Source of the DNA: an uncultured Solirubrobacteraceae bacterium
GTDB lineage: Bacteria > Actinomycetota > Thermoleophilia > Solirubrobacterales > Solirubrobacteraceae
Direction: 5' to 3'
Assembly: GCA_902806175.1 (NCBI GenBank)
Contig: CADCVQ010000030.1
Span: 1-33,925 of the forward strand
Length of the DNA stretch: 33,925 nt
Below, one piece after another: positions 15,850-23,819 of the stretch. Made by a program: the position numbers and the translations under genes. The notes under the pieces were generated by a model. The model had not been told where the DNA came from. It saw nothing but the letters and a program-made list of their open reading frames with translations, and made no database searches. Position 1 is the first letter of the stretch. Every line of letters begins with the position of its first letter.

Positions 15850-16976
15850 GCGGCGGCGGACTTCGCCCCGGAGGCTACCTGCGGCGGCGTATCGGTCGCC
15901 GCAGCGGGGCTCTCGGGAGAACGCGTCGAGGCGGCGGCCTCGGCGGCCTTGACGTTGAGCGGGAAGTGGCAGGCGGCGAGATGGCCGCCGGCGTATTCGC
16001 TCAGGCGCGGGACCTCGACGCGGCAGATGTCCTGCGCGCGCGGACAGCGCGTGTTGAAGACACAGCCGGAGGGAGGATCGACCGGTGACGGCGGCTCGCC
16101 GGTGACCACGGCGCGCTCGCGGGCGCGGTTCTCGCGCGGGTCGGGGATCGGGATCGCCGACAGCAGGGCGCGGGTGTACGGGTGGATCGGCTTGACGTAG
16201 AGCTCCTCCGACGGCGAGAGCTCCATGATCCGCCCGAGGTACATGACCGCGACGCGGTCAGACACATGGCGCACGACCGACAGGTCGTGGGCGACGAAGA
16301 GGTACGTCAGGCCGAGGTCGTCCTGCAGGTCGTCGAGCAGGTTGACGATCTGCGCCTGGATCGAGACGTCGAGCGCGCTGACGGGCTCGTCGAGCACGAT
16401 GAGCTTGGGCTCCAGCGCCAGCGCGCGGGCGATCCCGATGCGCTGGCGCTGACCGCCGGAGAACTCGTGCGGAAAGCGGCTGAGGTGCTCGCGCTGCAGG
16501 CCGACGCGGTCCAGCAGCTCGGCCGAGCGCGTCGCGATCGCCTCCTTCTCGACGCCGTGCAGGGCCAACGGCGCGCCGATGATCTGACCGATGCGCTTGC
16601 GCGGGTTCAGCGACGCGAACGGGTCCTGGAAGACCATCTGCATCTCGCGCCGCACGGGCTTGAGCTTCGCGCGGCTGGTCTTCGTGATGTCCTTGCCGCG
16701 GAACGTGATCGTGCCCGCGGTCGGGTCGAGCAGGCGCATGAGCGTGCGCGACAGGGTCGTCTTGCCACAGCCCGACTCGCCGACGAGGCCGAGCGTCTCG
16801 CCTTCGCGCAGGTGCAGCGTCACGTCGTCGACGGCGTGGACGTTGCCGACGACGCGGTCGACCAGCAGCCCCTTCTTGATCGGGAAGTACTGCTTGATGT
16901 GATCGGCCGCCAGCAGCACCGGACGCTCGCCGTTGGAACGCCCGGCGACGGGCGCGGTCTTCGCGGTGGCGCTCAT
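15840..16976 (-). CDS. dppF: Peptide ABC transporter ATPase, DppF/OppF type
   Basis: 378 residues. Walker [10 protein letters not shown] near 74-82, Q-loop [12 protein letters not shown], signature [15 protein letters not shown], Walker [13 protein letters not shown] and the switch His in VAHDLSVV are all present. The family's Cys-rich C-terminal motif (GC-x5-RCP-x5-C, then a late Cys in AACHF), thought to bind an Fe-S cluster in Opp/Dpp ATPases, is intact. Partner of the DppD-type ATPase; its ATG overlaps that gene's stop by 4 nt. After residue about 340 comes a disordered Ala/Pro/Ser tail not usual in the family. The tail ends inside the tRNA-Arg gene. Confidence 0.93.
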   Translation of the reverse strand: MSATAKTAPVAGRSNGERPVLLAADHIKQYFPIKKGLLVDRVVGNVHAVDDVTLHLREGETLGLVGESGCGKTTLSRTLMRLLDPTAGTITFRGKDITKTSRAKLKPVRREMQMVFQDPFASLNPRKRIGQIIGAPLALHGVEKEAIATRSAELLDRVGLQREHLSRFPHEFSGGQRQRIGIARALALEPKLIVLDEPVSALDVSIQAQIVNLLDDLQDDLGLTYLFVAHDLSVVRHVSDRVAVMYLGRIMELSPSEELYVKPIHPYTRALLSAIPIPDPRENRARERAVVTGEPPSPVDPPSGCVFNTRCPRAQDICRVEVPRLSEYAGGHLAACHFPLNVKAAEAAASTRSPESPAAATDTPPQVASGAKSAAAPQ

Positions 16977-18022
16977 CCGGTCACGCCGCCGGCGACGAGG
17001 CCGATCTGGCCGTCGGTCTCGCGCAGCGCGGCCTTGCGCTCGGGCGTCACCACGCAGCGGTCGGTGTGGCCGCTCTCCCCGCCGACCCGCGCGATCAGCT
17101 CGGGCTTGGCCAGGCACGCGTCGTGCGCGTGCGGGCAGCGCGGCCGGAAGTGGCAGCCCTGCGGTCGCGTGATGAGCGACGGCGGCATCCCCGGGATCGA
17201 CGGCAGCCGCGTCGGGCGCGGCCGGTCGACGCGCGTGATCGAGCCCAGCAGGCCCCACGTGTACGGATGCTGCGGGTTGTAGAAGATCTCGTCCGTCGAG
17301 CCCTGCTCGACGATCCGCCCGGCGTACATGACCGCGATCCGGTCGGCGATGTCGGCGACGACGCCGAGGTCGTGCGTGACGAGGATGATGCCGGCGTTCG
17401 TGCGCGTGCGCAGCTCCTTGAGGACCTCGAGGATCTGCGCCTGGATCGTGACGTCGAGCGCCGTCGTCGGCTCGTCGGCGATGAGCACGGCGGGATCGCA
17501 GGACAGCGCCATCGCGATCATCACGCGTTGGCGCATGCCACCGGAGAACTCGTGCGGGTAGGAGTCGAAGCGCTCGCGGGCGCGCGGGATCCCGACCCGC
17601 TCGAGCAGCGCGACGACCTGGTCGCGCGCCTCGCCGTCGGGCACGTCGCGGTGCGCCTGGATCTGCTCGACGATCTGGCGCCCGACGCGGTGCACCGGGT
17701 TCAGCGACGTCATCGGGTCCTGGAAGATCATCGCGATCTCCTCGGCGCGGACCTTGCGCAGCTGGTCGTCGCTGGCGGTCACGAGGTCGAGGTCGCGCAG
17801 CTTCGCCGATCCGGCGAAGCGCGCGTTCGGCGAGCGCGTGAGCCCCATCAGCGTCATCGCGGTGACCGACTTGCCCGAGCCCGACTCGCCGACGACCGCA
17901 AGGACCTCGCCCGCGTGCAGTGCAAGCGACACCTCGTCGACGGCGTGGACGATTCCCTCCTCGGTCGCGAACGAGACGTTGAGGTCCTGCACGTCGAGCA
18001 GCAGCTCTGAATTCGGGGCCAT
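16973..18022 (-). CDS. dppD: Peptide ABC transporter ATPase, DppD/OppD type
   Basis: 349 residues from ATG 18020-18022. Motifs: Walker A GESGSGKS near 43-50, IFQDPMTSLNP, signature FSGGMRQRVMIAMAL, Walker B VLIADEPTTALD, and switch VTHDLGVVAD. The oligopeptide-transporter C-terminal extension with GCHFRPRCPHAHDAC and a later Cys is present. The start overlaps the permease stop (TGATG) and the end overlaps dppF (ATGA), so the three genes are translationally coupled. It pairs with DppF to energise peptide import. Confidence 0.94.
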   Translation of the reverse strand: MAPNSELLLDVQDLNVSFATEEGIVHAVDEVSLALHAGEVLAVVGESGSGKSVTAMTLMGLTRSPNARFAGSAKLRDLDLVTASDDQLRKVRAEEIAMIFQDPMTSLNPVHRVGRQIVEQIQAHRDVPDGEARDQVVALLERVGIPRARERFDSYPHEFSGGMRQRVMIAMALSCDPAVLIADEPTTALDVTIQAQILEVLKELRTRTNAGIILVTHDLGVVADIADRIAVMYAGRIVEQGSTDEIFYNPQHPYTWGLLGSITRVDRPRPTRLPSIPGMPPSLITRPQGCHFRPRCPHAHDACLAKPELIARVGGESGHTDRCVVTPERKAALRETDGQIGLVAGGVTG

Positions 18023-18972
18023 CACGACAGCCTGATCCGCGGGTCGAGCGCCGCGTAGACGATGTCGACGACCGTGTTGAGGATCACGATGAAGAACGCG
18101 CCGAAGAGCGTCACGGCGAGCACCGGCGGCACGTCGAGCGTGCCGATCGACTCGGCGAAGTACTGGCCGACCCCGTCGAGGTCGAAGACCGTCTCGGTGA
18201 GGATCGCGCCGCCGCCGAGGACGGCGCCGAAGTCCAGGCCCCACAGCGTGACGATCGGGATCAGCGAGTTGCGCAGGACGTGGTGGATCATCACCCGGCG
18301 CTCGCTGAGCCCCTTGGCGCGCGCGGTGCGCACGTAGTCGTCGTTGATCGTGTCCAGGACGTTTGAGCGCAGCACGCGTGAGTACACGCCGATGAACAGC
18401 GTCGCGAGCACCGTCCAGGGCAGGATCATGTGCTTGACCCACTCCCACAGGCCCTCCTCGCCGATCTCGGCATAGCCGCCGTTGGGGAACAGGCCCGCCT
18501 TGAACCCGAGGTAGTAGCTCGCCAGCGCGCCGAGCCAGAAGACGGGCATCGAGACGCCGATCAGCGCGAGGACGGTGACGAGCGTGTCGGACCATCTGCC
18601 TGCGCGGATCGCGGTGTACAGGCCGAGCGCGGTGCCCATCGCGAACCACAGCAGCGCCGCGCCGATCGCCAGGGCGAACGTCCGCGGGATCCCGCGCCTG
18701 ATCTGCTCGGCGACGTTGGTCTGGGTGTAGTAGGAGACGAGGTCGCCTGTGAAGACCTTCTCCATCGTCGTCGCGTACTGGACGGGCAGCGACTTGTCGA
18801 AGCCCCACTCCTTCTCGATCGCGTCGATCTGCACCGGGGTGGAGTTCTTGCCGGCCATCCGGTCGGCGGGATCGCCGTTGGGGATGACGTTGAAGATCAG
18901 GAACGTCAGCACCGAGACGGCGAACATCACGAGGAGCATCCCGACGACGCGGCGCGCGACAAAACGTCCCAT
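18022..18972 (-). CDS. dppB: Peptide ABC transporter permease, DppB type
   Basis: 316 residues, six membrane segments. The N-terminal RRVVGMLLVMFAVSVLTFLIF helix with the following VIPNGDPA segment is typical of DppB/OppB. The EAA loop that docks on the ATPases is seen near residues 210-240 (DDYVRTARAKGLSERRV). ATG 18970-18972 is chosen because a GGGGA ribosome site lies about 10 nt upstream and the first helix follows at once. It lies 37 bp after the DppC-type permease and overlaps dppD by one base. Confidence 0.93.
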   Translation of the reverse strand: MGRFVARRVVGMLLVMFAVSVLTFLIFNVIPNGDPADRMAGKNSTPVQIDAIEKEWGFDKSLPVQYATTMEKVFTGDLVSYYTQTNVAEQIRRGIPRTFALAIGAALLWFAMGTALGLYTAIRAGRWSDTLVTVLALIGVSMPVFWLGALASYYLGFKAGLFPNGGYAEIGEEGLWEWVKHMILPWTVLATLFIGVYSRVLRSNVLDTINDDYVRTARAKGLSERRVMIHHVLRNSLIPIVTLWGLDFGAVLGGGAILTETVFDLDGVGQYFAESIGTLDVPPVLAVTLFGAFFIVILNTVVDIVYAALDPRIRLS

Positions 18973-19009
18973 CAGTGGTTGTCCCCGTGGGTACGTGCGG
19001 GGGCGACCA

Positions 19010-20050
19010 CTAGTGCTCCAGGCGGACCTTCGCCCGCGGGTCCAGGGCATCGCGCACGCCGTCGCCGAAGACGTTGAGCGCGAGCACGGTGAGGACGAGC
19101 ATGAGGCCCGGGACGATCGTCAGGTGCGGCGCCGTCGACAGCAGCTCGACGCCGTCGGAGAGCATCGTGCCCCAGGACGGCTCGGGCGGCTGCACCCCGG
19201 CGCCGAGGAAGGAGAGCGCGGCCTCGAGCAGGATCGAGTTGGCGACGAGCAGCGGGAAGAACACGAGGATCGTCGACGCCAGGTTGGGCAGCAGCTCGCC
19301 GAACATGATGCGAATCGGCCCGGCGCCCTGCGCGCGCGCGGCCTCGACGAACTCCTTCTCGCGCAGCGACAGCACCTGGCCGCGGATCGGTCGCGCGAGG
19401 TAGACCACACCGACGAAGCCGATGATCAGCGTCGGGATCCACTTCGATCCGCCGGAGATCTGCAACGGCCCGATCTGCAGGCCGCCGAGCGCGAGCGACA
19501 CGCCGAGCGCGACGCCGAGCAGCAGCACCGGGAAGGCCCACATGACATCCAGGCTGCGCGAGATGATCGCGTCCGTCCAGCCGCGGAAGTAGCCGGCGAG
19601 CGTGCCGAGCATCACCGCCAGCAGCACGGTGATGATGGCCGCGGTGATGCCGATGAAGAGCGAGTTGCGCGCTCCGTAGAGCAGGCGCACGGCGACGTCA
19701 CGGCCGTTTGAGTCGGCGCCGAGGAAGAACTTCTTCTGGAACGTCGGGGCGATCGGAACGCCGTCGAAGGTCACGACCTGCTCGGATTTGCCGTTGACGA
19801 CGATCGTGTCCGAGAGGTGATTCTTCGCAGGGGTCGTGTCGGCGATCTGGGCCCACAGCGGGGCGGCGAGCGCAAGCGCGACGAGGAGGAAGAACAGAGC
19901 GCCGAACAGCAGCGCCGGCTTGTTGCGCTTGAGCCTGCGTCGCGCGAGCTGCCACGCGCTGACGCCCGGTGCGGGAGCGGCCTCGGCCTGCCCCCCGTCG
20001 CTGAGGACGGGGGACAGGTCGGGCTGAACTGACGAGTCGGCGATCGACAT
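19010..20050 (-). CDS. dppC: Peptide ABC transporter permease, DppC type
   Basis: 346 residues. A 35-residue Pro/Ala-rich cytoplasmic start precedes an RRRLKRNKPAL membrane entry and the first helix (about 46-66). A periplasmic loop with the DppC-type HxLGxDSNGRDV element follows (here FFLGADSNGRDV, near 110-121), then five further helices. The EAA loop reads EFVEAARAQGAGPIRIM. The C-terminus ends with FGDGVRDALDPR, the DppC signature. Unusually the C-type permease precedes the B-type gene. It starts 45 bp after the binding-protein stop. Confidence 0.93.
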   Translation of the reverse strand: MSIADSSVQPDLSPVLSDGGQAEAAPAPGVSAWQLARRRLKRNKPALLFGALFFLLVALALAAPLWAQIADTTPAKNHLSDTIVVNGKSEQVVTFDGVPIAPTFQKKFFLGADSNGRDVAVRLLYGARNSLFIGITAAIITVLLAVMLGTLAGYFRGWTDAIISRSLDVMWAFPVLLLGVALGVSLALGGLQIGPLQISGGSKWIPTLIIGFVGVVYLARPIRGQVLSLREKEFVEAARAQGAGPIRIMFGELLPNLASTILVFFPLLVANSILLEAALSFLGAGVQPPEPSWGTMLSDGVELLSTAPHLTIVPGLMLVLTVLALNVFGDGVRDALDPRAKVRLEH

Positions 20051-20095
20051 CCGCGCTAGCTATCCATGCCGTGGTCGATTGCCGTGTTCACGGCT

Positions 20096-21784
20096 CTACT
20101 TCAAGCAGAGGTTCGTGAAGTCGAGGTTGTACACGGGGTGCCACACGGTGCAGTTCTCGAAATCCACCTTGTCCGAGTAGAACACGGTGAGCTTGCGATG
20201 GCCGTAAGGCACGACGTGCGCGCCCTCGACGATCAGCTTGTCCGCCCGCGCGTAGTCATCGGCAACCGCCTCGATGTCGGCGTTCTGGTCGGCCTCGGCG
20301 AAGATCGCCTGGGCCTCCGGATCCTTCACGTTGCCGAAGTTCTGGTTGTTCGTCTCCTGGATCGACCGCTCGTCGACGAGGAAGAAGAAGTTCCCGGGAT
20401 GCGGGAAGTCCTGAAACCAGTTGGCGAAGCCGGCTTGCGCCTTGGTCTTCTGGTTGCCGATCGTCGTGAAGTAGACCGAGGCCTCGACGATCCGCGGCTT
20501 GGCCTTGAAGCCGATGTCGTTGAGGACGTCGGACAGGTACTCCGCCAGGGACTTGCTCTCCGGCTCGTCGTTGCCGTAGACCGTCACCGACTGGCCGTCG
20601 ACGCCGGCTTCCTTGACGAGCGCCCGGGCCTTCTCCACGTCCGGCGCTGCCGTCGGGTCGCCCCACGGGCAGGGATCGATCTTCTCGTAGCCCTGCATGC
20701 CCGGCGGCAGGAAGTTGCAGCCCGGCTCGAGCAGACCACCGAACAGGCGGGCGAGGGAGCGCTTGTCGACGGCGAAGTTGACCGCCTGGCGCGCCTTCTC
20801 GTTGTTGAACGGCGCCACGTCGTGGTTGAGGAAGTAGTAGTACGTGGAGTTCGTGACGAACTCCTTGTAGCGCTTGTCGGTGTACTGCGCGCGCACGTCG
20901 CGCAGCTGGTCGGGCGCCGGCGGGTCGTTCATGTAGTCGATCTTGTTCTGGATCGTGTCCTGCGTCTGCCGGCGACGGTTCTTGATGATCTCGACTTCGA
21001 TCTTGTCGGCCTTGCCGACCTGCTGGTCGGGGACGTTGAAGTCGGGCATCTTGACGAGGTCGTAGCCGCGGTTGACGCGGACGTTCTCGAACTTGTACGG
21101 CCCGACGCCGGGCGGCGGGTCCTTCGTCATGTTCTGAAACGGCGTGTCGCCCGGGACGAGCGACGCGAAGACCATCGTCAGGATGTACGGGAAGCGGCCG
21201 TCGGGCTTGAGCAGGTTGATCGTGATCTCGCCCGTCTGGTCGTTGGCCTCGATGCCGGTGATGTCGGCCCGTGCCTTGCCGTCCTTGACGTACTTCTCGG
21301 CGCCCTCGATGCCGAGGTAGAAGGACGATCCGCCCGACTCGAGGTTCAGCACGCGCTTGATCGAGTGCTCGAAGTCAGACGCCTTGACGGCCGTGCCGTC
21401 GCTGTACTTGACGTTGTCGCGCAGTTGGAAGGTGTACGTCTTGCCGGCGTTGGTGATCTCGGGCATGTCCTCGGCCAGACCCGGCACGACGGTCGCGCCC
21501 TCGGCGCCTTCCTCGTGCCTGTAGGTCAGCAGCGGCGTGTAGACCGTCCACAACGACTGCCATCCCTCCTGCGTGTACGAGAGCGCCGGATCGAGGTAGT
21601 CGGGAAACGACGTATACGCGGTCCTGATCGTGCCGCCGGCCTTGCCGCCGGCATCAGACGCGGCGGTGCCGCCGCCCGTCGTCGTACCGGCGCTGTCGTC
21701 GTCATCTCCGCCGCATGCAGCGAGGCCGAACGTGGCCGTGCACGCGAACAAGAGGCACAACACGCCTCTGAGGGACCTTGGCAT
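20096..21784 (-). CDS. dppA: Peptide-binding lipoprotein of an ABC importer (SBP family 5)
   Basis: 562 residues. A lipoprotein signal peptide ends in the lipobox LAAC (Cys24), followed by an acidic GGDDDD linker and a low-complexity Gly/Ala/Thr spacer. The mature domain starts with GGTIRTAYTSFPDYLDPALSY and contains the family 5 hallmarks: YTFQLRDNVKYSDGTAVKASDF near 125-146 and later RQAVNFAVDKRSL. It should sit lipid-anchored outside the membrane and deliver peptides or other ligands to the DppBC permease. Ligand specificity is not readable. It is first in the operon and has the strongest ribosome site in the window (AGGAGGAAG, 8 nt before ATG). Confidence 0.93.
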   Translation of the reverse strand: MPRSLRGVLCLLFACTATFGLAACGGDDDDSAGTTTGGGTAASDAGGKAGGTIRTAYTSFPDYLDPALSYTQEGWQSLWTVYTPLLTYRHEEGAEGATVVPGLAEDMPEITNAGKTYTFQLRDNVKYSDGTAVKASDFEHSIKRVLNLESGGSSFYLGIEGAEKYVKDGKARADITGIEANDQTGEITINLLKPDGRFPYILTMVFASLVPGDTPFQNMTKDPPPGVGPYKFENVRVNRGYDLVKMPDFNVPDQQVGKADKIEVEIIKNRRRQTQDTIQNKIDYMNDPPAPDQLRDVRAQYTDKRYKEFVTNSTYYYFLNHDVAPFNNEKARQAVNFAVDKRSLARLFGGLLEPGCNFLPPGMQGYEKIDPCPWGDPTAAPDVEKARALVKEAGVDGQSVTVYGNDEPESKSLAEYLSDVLNDIGFKAKPRIVEASVYFTTIGNQKTKAQAGFANWFQDFPHPGNFFFLVDERSIQETNNQNFGNVKDPEAQAIFAEADQNADIEAVADDYARADKLIVEGAHVVPYGHRKLTVFYSDKVDFENCTVWHPVYNLDFTNLCLK

Positions 21785-21943
21785 CTAGAGCTTCCTCCTG
21801 GACAGGCCCCCGCGTCCTACGCGCGGAGGCGGTATGGGCTGCGCATACCCGAACCCGGCGCGATAAGCGTACTCCTCACGCTCCGGCGGGCGATTGAAAT
21901 GGACAGTAACGTTCAGTTGGCCGCTGCTGCGCCGTTTCCTGCG
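21785..21943 (-). promoter_or_regulatory. Leader of the peptide-transporter operon with two inverted repeats
   Basis: This 159 bp gap between the nitroreductase stop and dppA holds the operon leader. AGGAGG lies at 21799-21794. Two inverted repeats follow: CGCGT-CCT-ACGCG (about 21811-21823) and GGTATG/CATACC (21831-21836 and 21844-21849, 7 nt loop). A TACGCT hexamer near 21868-21873 is a possible -10 box, which would put both repeats in the transcribed leader. They could be operator sites or RNA hairpins. Confidence 0.35.
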
Positions 21944-22456
21944 TCAGTCCAGGTAGCTGGCGACCGACTCGACCGGCGCGCGCTCGGGCACGCGCGGGTG
22001 CTGTCGCGCGTGACCGAGGTGCAGCAGCCCGAGCACGCGCTCGGCGTCGGGTATGCCGAGCGCCGCGCGGCCGCCGGCCGTGCGCAGAACGCCCGGCGTG
22101 CGCCAGTAGCCGGCAAGGCCGCGGCCGTGCGCGGCGAGCAGGACGACGTAGGCCGCCGCGGCGGTCGCGAGCATGTCCTCCTCGTCCATGACCGGGTCGC
22201 CGGACTGCGTCGTCGTGACCGCGACGAGCGTCGGTGCGCGGTCGAGCTTGGCGGCCGCGACCGGGTCCTCGACGGCGGCCTTCAGCCGCTGCAGCGCCCG
22301 CGGCCCGAGGACGCGAAAGCGCCATGGGTTCGTGAGCTTGTGGTTCGGCGCCCAGCGCGCGAGCTCGAAGAGCTCGTCGAGCGTCTCGCGGTCCAGCGCC
22401 TCGGGCGCGTAGGCCTTGTGCGTGCGACGCGTGCGGATTGCCTGCTCGAGCTCCAT
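21944..22456 (-). CDS. Nitroreductase-family FMN oxidoreductase
   Basis: 170 residues. The N-terminal RTRRTHKAYAPEALDR stretch gives the basic FMN-phosphate contacts, followed by LARWAPNHKLTNPWRF, the pattern of small nitroreductases of the YdjA type. A late GYWRTP and LGIPDAERVLGLLHLG complete the fold. These enzymes form FMN dimers and use NAD(P)H; natural substrates are often unknown. Its ATG directly abuts the TAG stop of the upstream unknown gene (TAGATG), so it is translated from the same mRNA as that gene and probably the two-component system. Confidence 0.87.
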   Translation of the reverse strand: MELEQAIRTRRTHKAYAPEALDRETLDELFELARWAPNHKLTNPWRFRVLGPRALQRLKAAVEDPVAAAKLDRAPTLVAVTTTQSGDPVMDEEDMLATAAAAYVVLLAAHGRGLAGYWRTPGVLRTAGGRAALGIPDAERVLGLLHLGHARQHPRVPERAPVESVASYLD

Positions 22457-23107
22457 CTAGCGGTCGTCCCCCGGGTCCTCCTCGCCGGAGTCCTCGTCGT
22501 CCTCGTAGAGCGATTCGCGCGCAAGCTCGGTGCCCTTGGCGTCGAAGAGCTTGCAGTCCAGCGTGTCGCCGCGGTAGCTGTCGGGCGCCAGCAGCGTGAA
22601 GCGCTCCATGACCAGCGTGCACTGGTCGACTGTGAGGTCGGCGAGCTCGCCGGTGACGACCGCGCCGCCGGCGACGAGCGGCCGGCCCCAGACGAGCGTC
22701 ATCGTCGCGATGTTGCCGTCCTCGCCGCGCCAGCTGCCGATCGCCTCGTCGCAGAGGTCGAGCTCCCAGTCCGGGTTGGCCTGCGCGGTGTCGGCCGTGT
22801 AGTCCGCGACGGCGTCGAACTCGGTCGGCTCGCGATCCTCGCCGCCCGGCCGGAACGAGACGTAGCCGAACAGCTCATAGCCGTTGGACGTGATCGTGGT
22901 CGCCGGGACGAACGTGCGCCCGTGCCAGGTGCGGTCGGGGTAGAACGCGATCTCACCGGGATCTCCGAGCTCGTCCTCGCCCGGCTCGATCGCGTCGCAG
23001 GCGCCGAGGAAGTGGCGCTCGAGCGTCGTCGCCCAGCGCCCGTAGGGCAGCGGTTCCTGCGGGGGTTCGGCGACGAAGCGCGGAACGAGGCGGGGCTCGA
23101 CGGGCAT
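22457..23107 (-). CDS. Conserved-looking cytosolic protein of unknown function
   Basis: 216 residues; I do not recognise a family. There is no signal peptide or membrane segment. The body looks like a mixed alpha/beta globular domain, with one Trp/Phe-rich stretch (FYPDRTWHGRTFVP) and two well-spaced Cys residues in the middle and C-terminal part. It ends with a strongly acidic tail (last 20 residues mostly Asp/Glu). ATG 23105-23107 is preceded by TAGACT ending 7 nt upstream, overlapping the regulator's stop codon, so it may have its own leaderless promoter as well as read-through. It lies between the NarL-type regulator (10 bp) and the nitroreductase (0 bp). Confidence 0.7.
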   Translation of the reverse strand: MPVEPRLVPRFVAEPPQEPLPYGRWATTLERHFLGACDAIEPGEDELGDPGEIAFYPDRTWHGRTFVPATTITSNGYELFGYVSFRPGGEDREPTEFDAVADYTADTAQANPDWELDLCDEAIGSWRGEDGNIATMTLVWGRPLVAGGAVVTGELADLTVDQCTLVMERFTLLAPDSYRGDTLDCKLFDAKGTELARESLYEDDEDSGEEDPGDDR

Positions 23108-23114
23108 CGGCCGC

Positions 23115-23120
23115 AGTCTA
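23115..23120 (-). promoter_or_regulatory. Candidate leaderless -10 box (TAGACT) overlapping a stop codon
   Basis: TAGACT on the minus strand begins with the TAG stop of the response regulator gene and ends 7 nt before ATG 23107. It has the same sequence as the box upstream of the Ddn-like gene. Confidence 0.35.
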
Positions 23121-23819
23121 TGGCGCAGGCGCACCGCCGGATGGATCAGCGGCCTCGCCTGCCGGCAGCCCCGGGGAGATGAATCCGGTCTGGTAGGGGC
23201 GGATGACGGCTTGGGTGCGGTCACGGGCGTTGAGCTTGGTGAGCACGTGCGCGACGTGGGTCTTGACCGTTTCCGGGCTGACGACGAGCTGCGCGGCGAT
23301 CTCCGCGTTGGTCAGCCCCTGGGCGAGCAGGCGCAGGACCTCGGCCTCGCGGTCGGTGAGCCCGGCGGCGTCGAGGCCGCCGACGGGAGCCTCGGCGGCT
23401 GCGTGGCGCGCTGCCAATTCGCGGATCGCGGCCGGGAACAGCAGCGAATCACCGGCGGCGAGGAGCCGGATCGCGCGCACGACCTCGTCGGGTCGGGCGC
23501 GCTTGAGCAGAAACGCGGACGCTCCGGCGCGGAGGGCATCGAAGACGTAGTCGTCGTTCTCGAAGGTGGTGAGCACGAGGATTCGAGGCGGGTCGTCGAC
23601 GTTGCTCAGCAGGCGGCGGGTCGCTTCGATTCCGTCGACGATCGGCATGCGGACGTCGATCAGGACGACGTCGGGGCGCAGTCGGCGCACCAGCGGCGTG
23701 ACGGCGGCTCCGTCGTCGGCTTCGCCGACCACGCTGAGGTCCGGCTCGGCATTGATGATCGCGCGCAGGCCGCTTCGGATGAGCGGTTCGTCGTCGACGA
23801 GCAGCACGCCGATGTTCAT
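23118..23819 (-). CDS. NarL/LuxR-family response regulator
   Basis: 233 residues. The receiver domain has acidic residues Asp9-Asp10, phosphoacceptor Asp55 in LIDVRMP, a Thr in LTTF and a Lys in LLKRARP. A linker leads to a LuxR-type helix-turn-helix (about 155-215) with LTDREAEVLRLLAQGLTNAEIA and SPETVKTHVAHVLTKL. ATG 23817-23819 overlaps the sensor kinase stop (ATGA). The protein should dimerise when phosphorylated and bind inverted or direct repeats; the GGGGGAC pair in the divergent promoter at 25106-25134 is a candidate site. Confidence 0.93.
   Translation of the reverse strand: MNIGVLLVDDEPLIRSGLRAIINAEPDLSVVGEADDGAAVTPLVRRLRPDVVLIDVRMPIVDGIEATRRLLSNVDDPPRILVLTTFENDDYVFDALRAGASAFLLKRARPDEVVRAIRLLAAGDSLLFPAAIRELAARHAAAEAPVGGLDAAGLTDREAEVLRLLAQGLTNAEIAAQLVVSPETVKTHVAHVLTKLNARDRTQAVIRPYQTGFISPGLPAGEAADPSGGAPAP

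Noticed and set aside
20066-23182. Very long (1038 codon) plus-strand open frame
   Set aside because: It is antisense to dppA, the nitroreductase and the unknown protein gene, all of which have clear homology or coupled starts. Its translation is Arg/Val/Glu/Leu-rich without domains, a known by-product of high GC at third positions.
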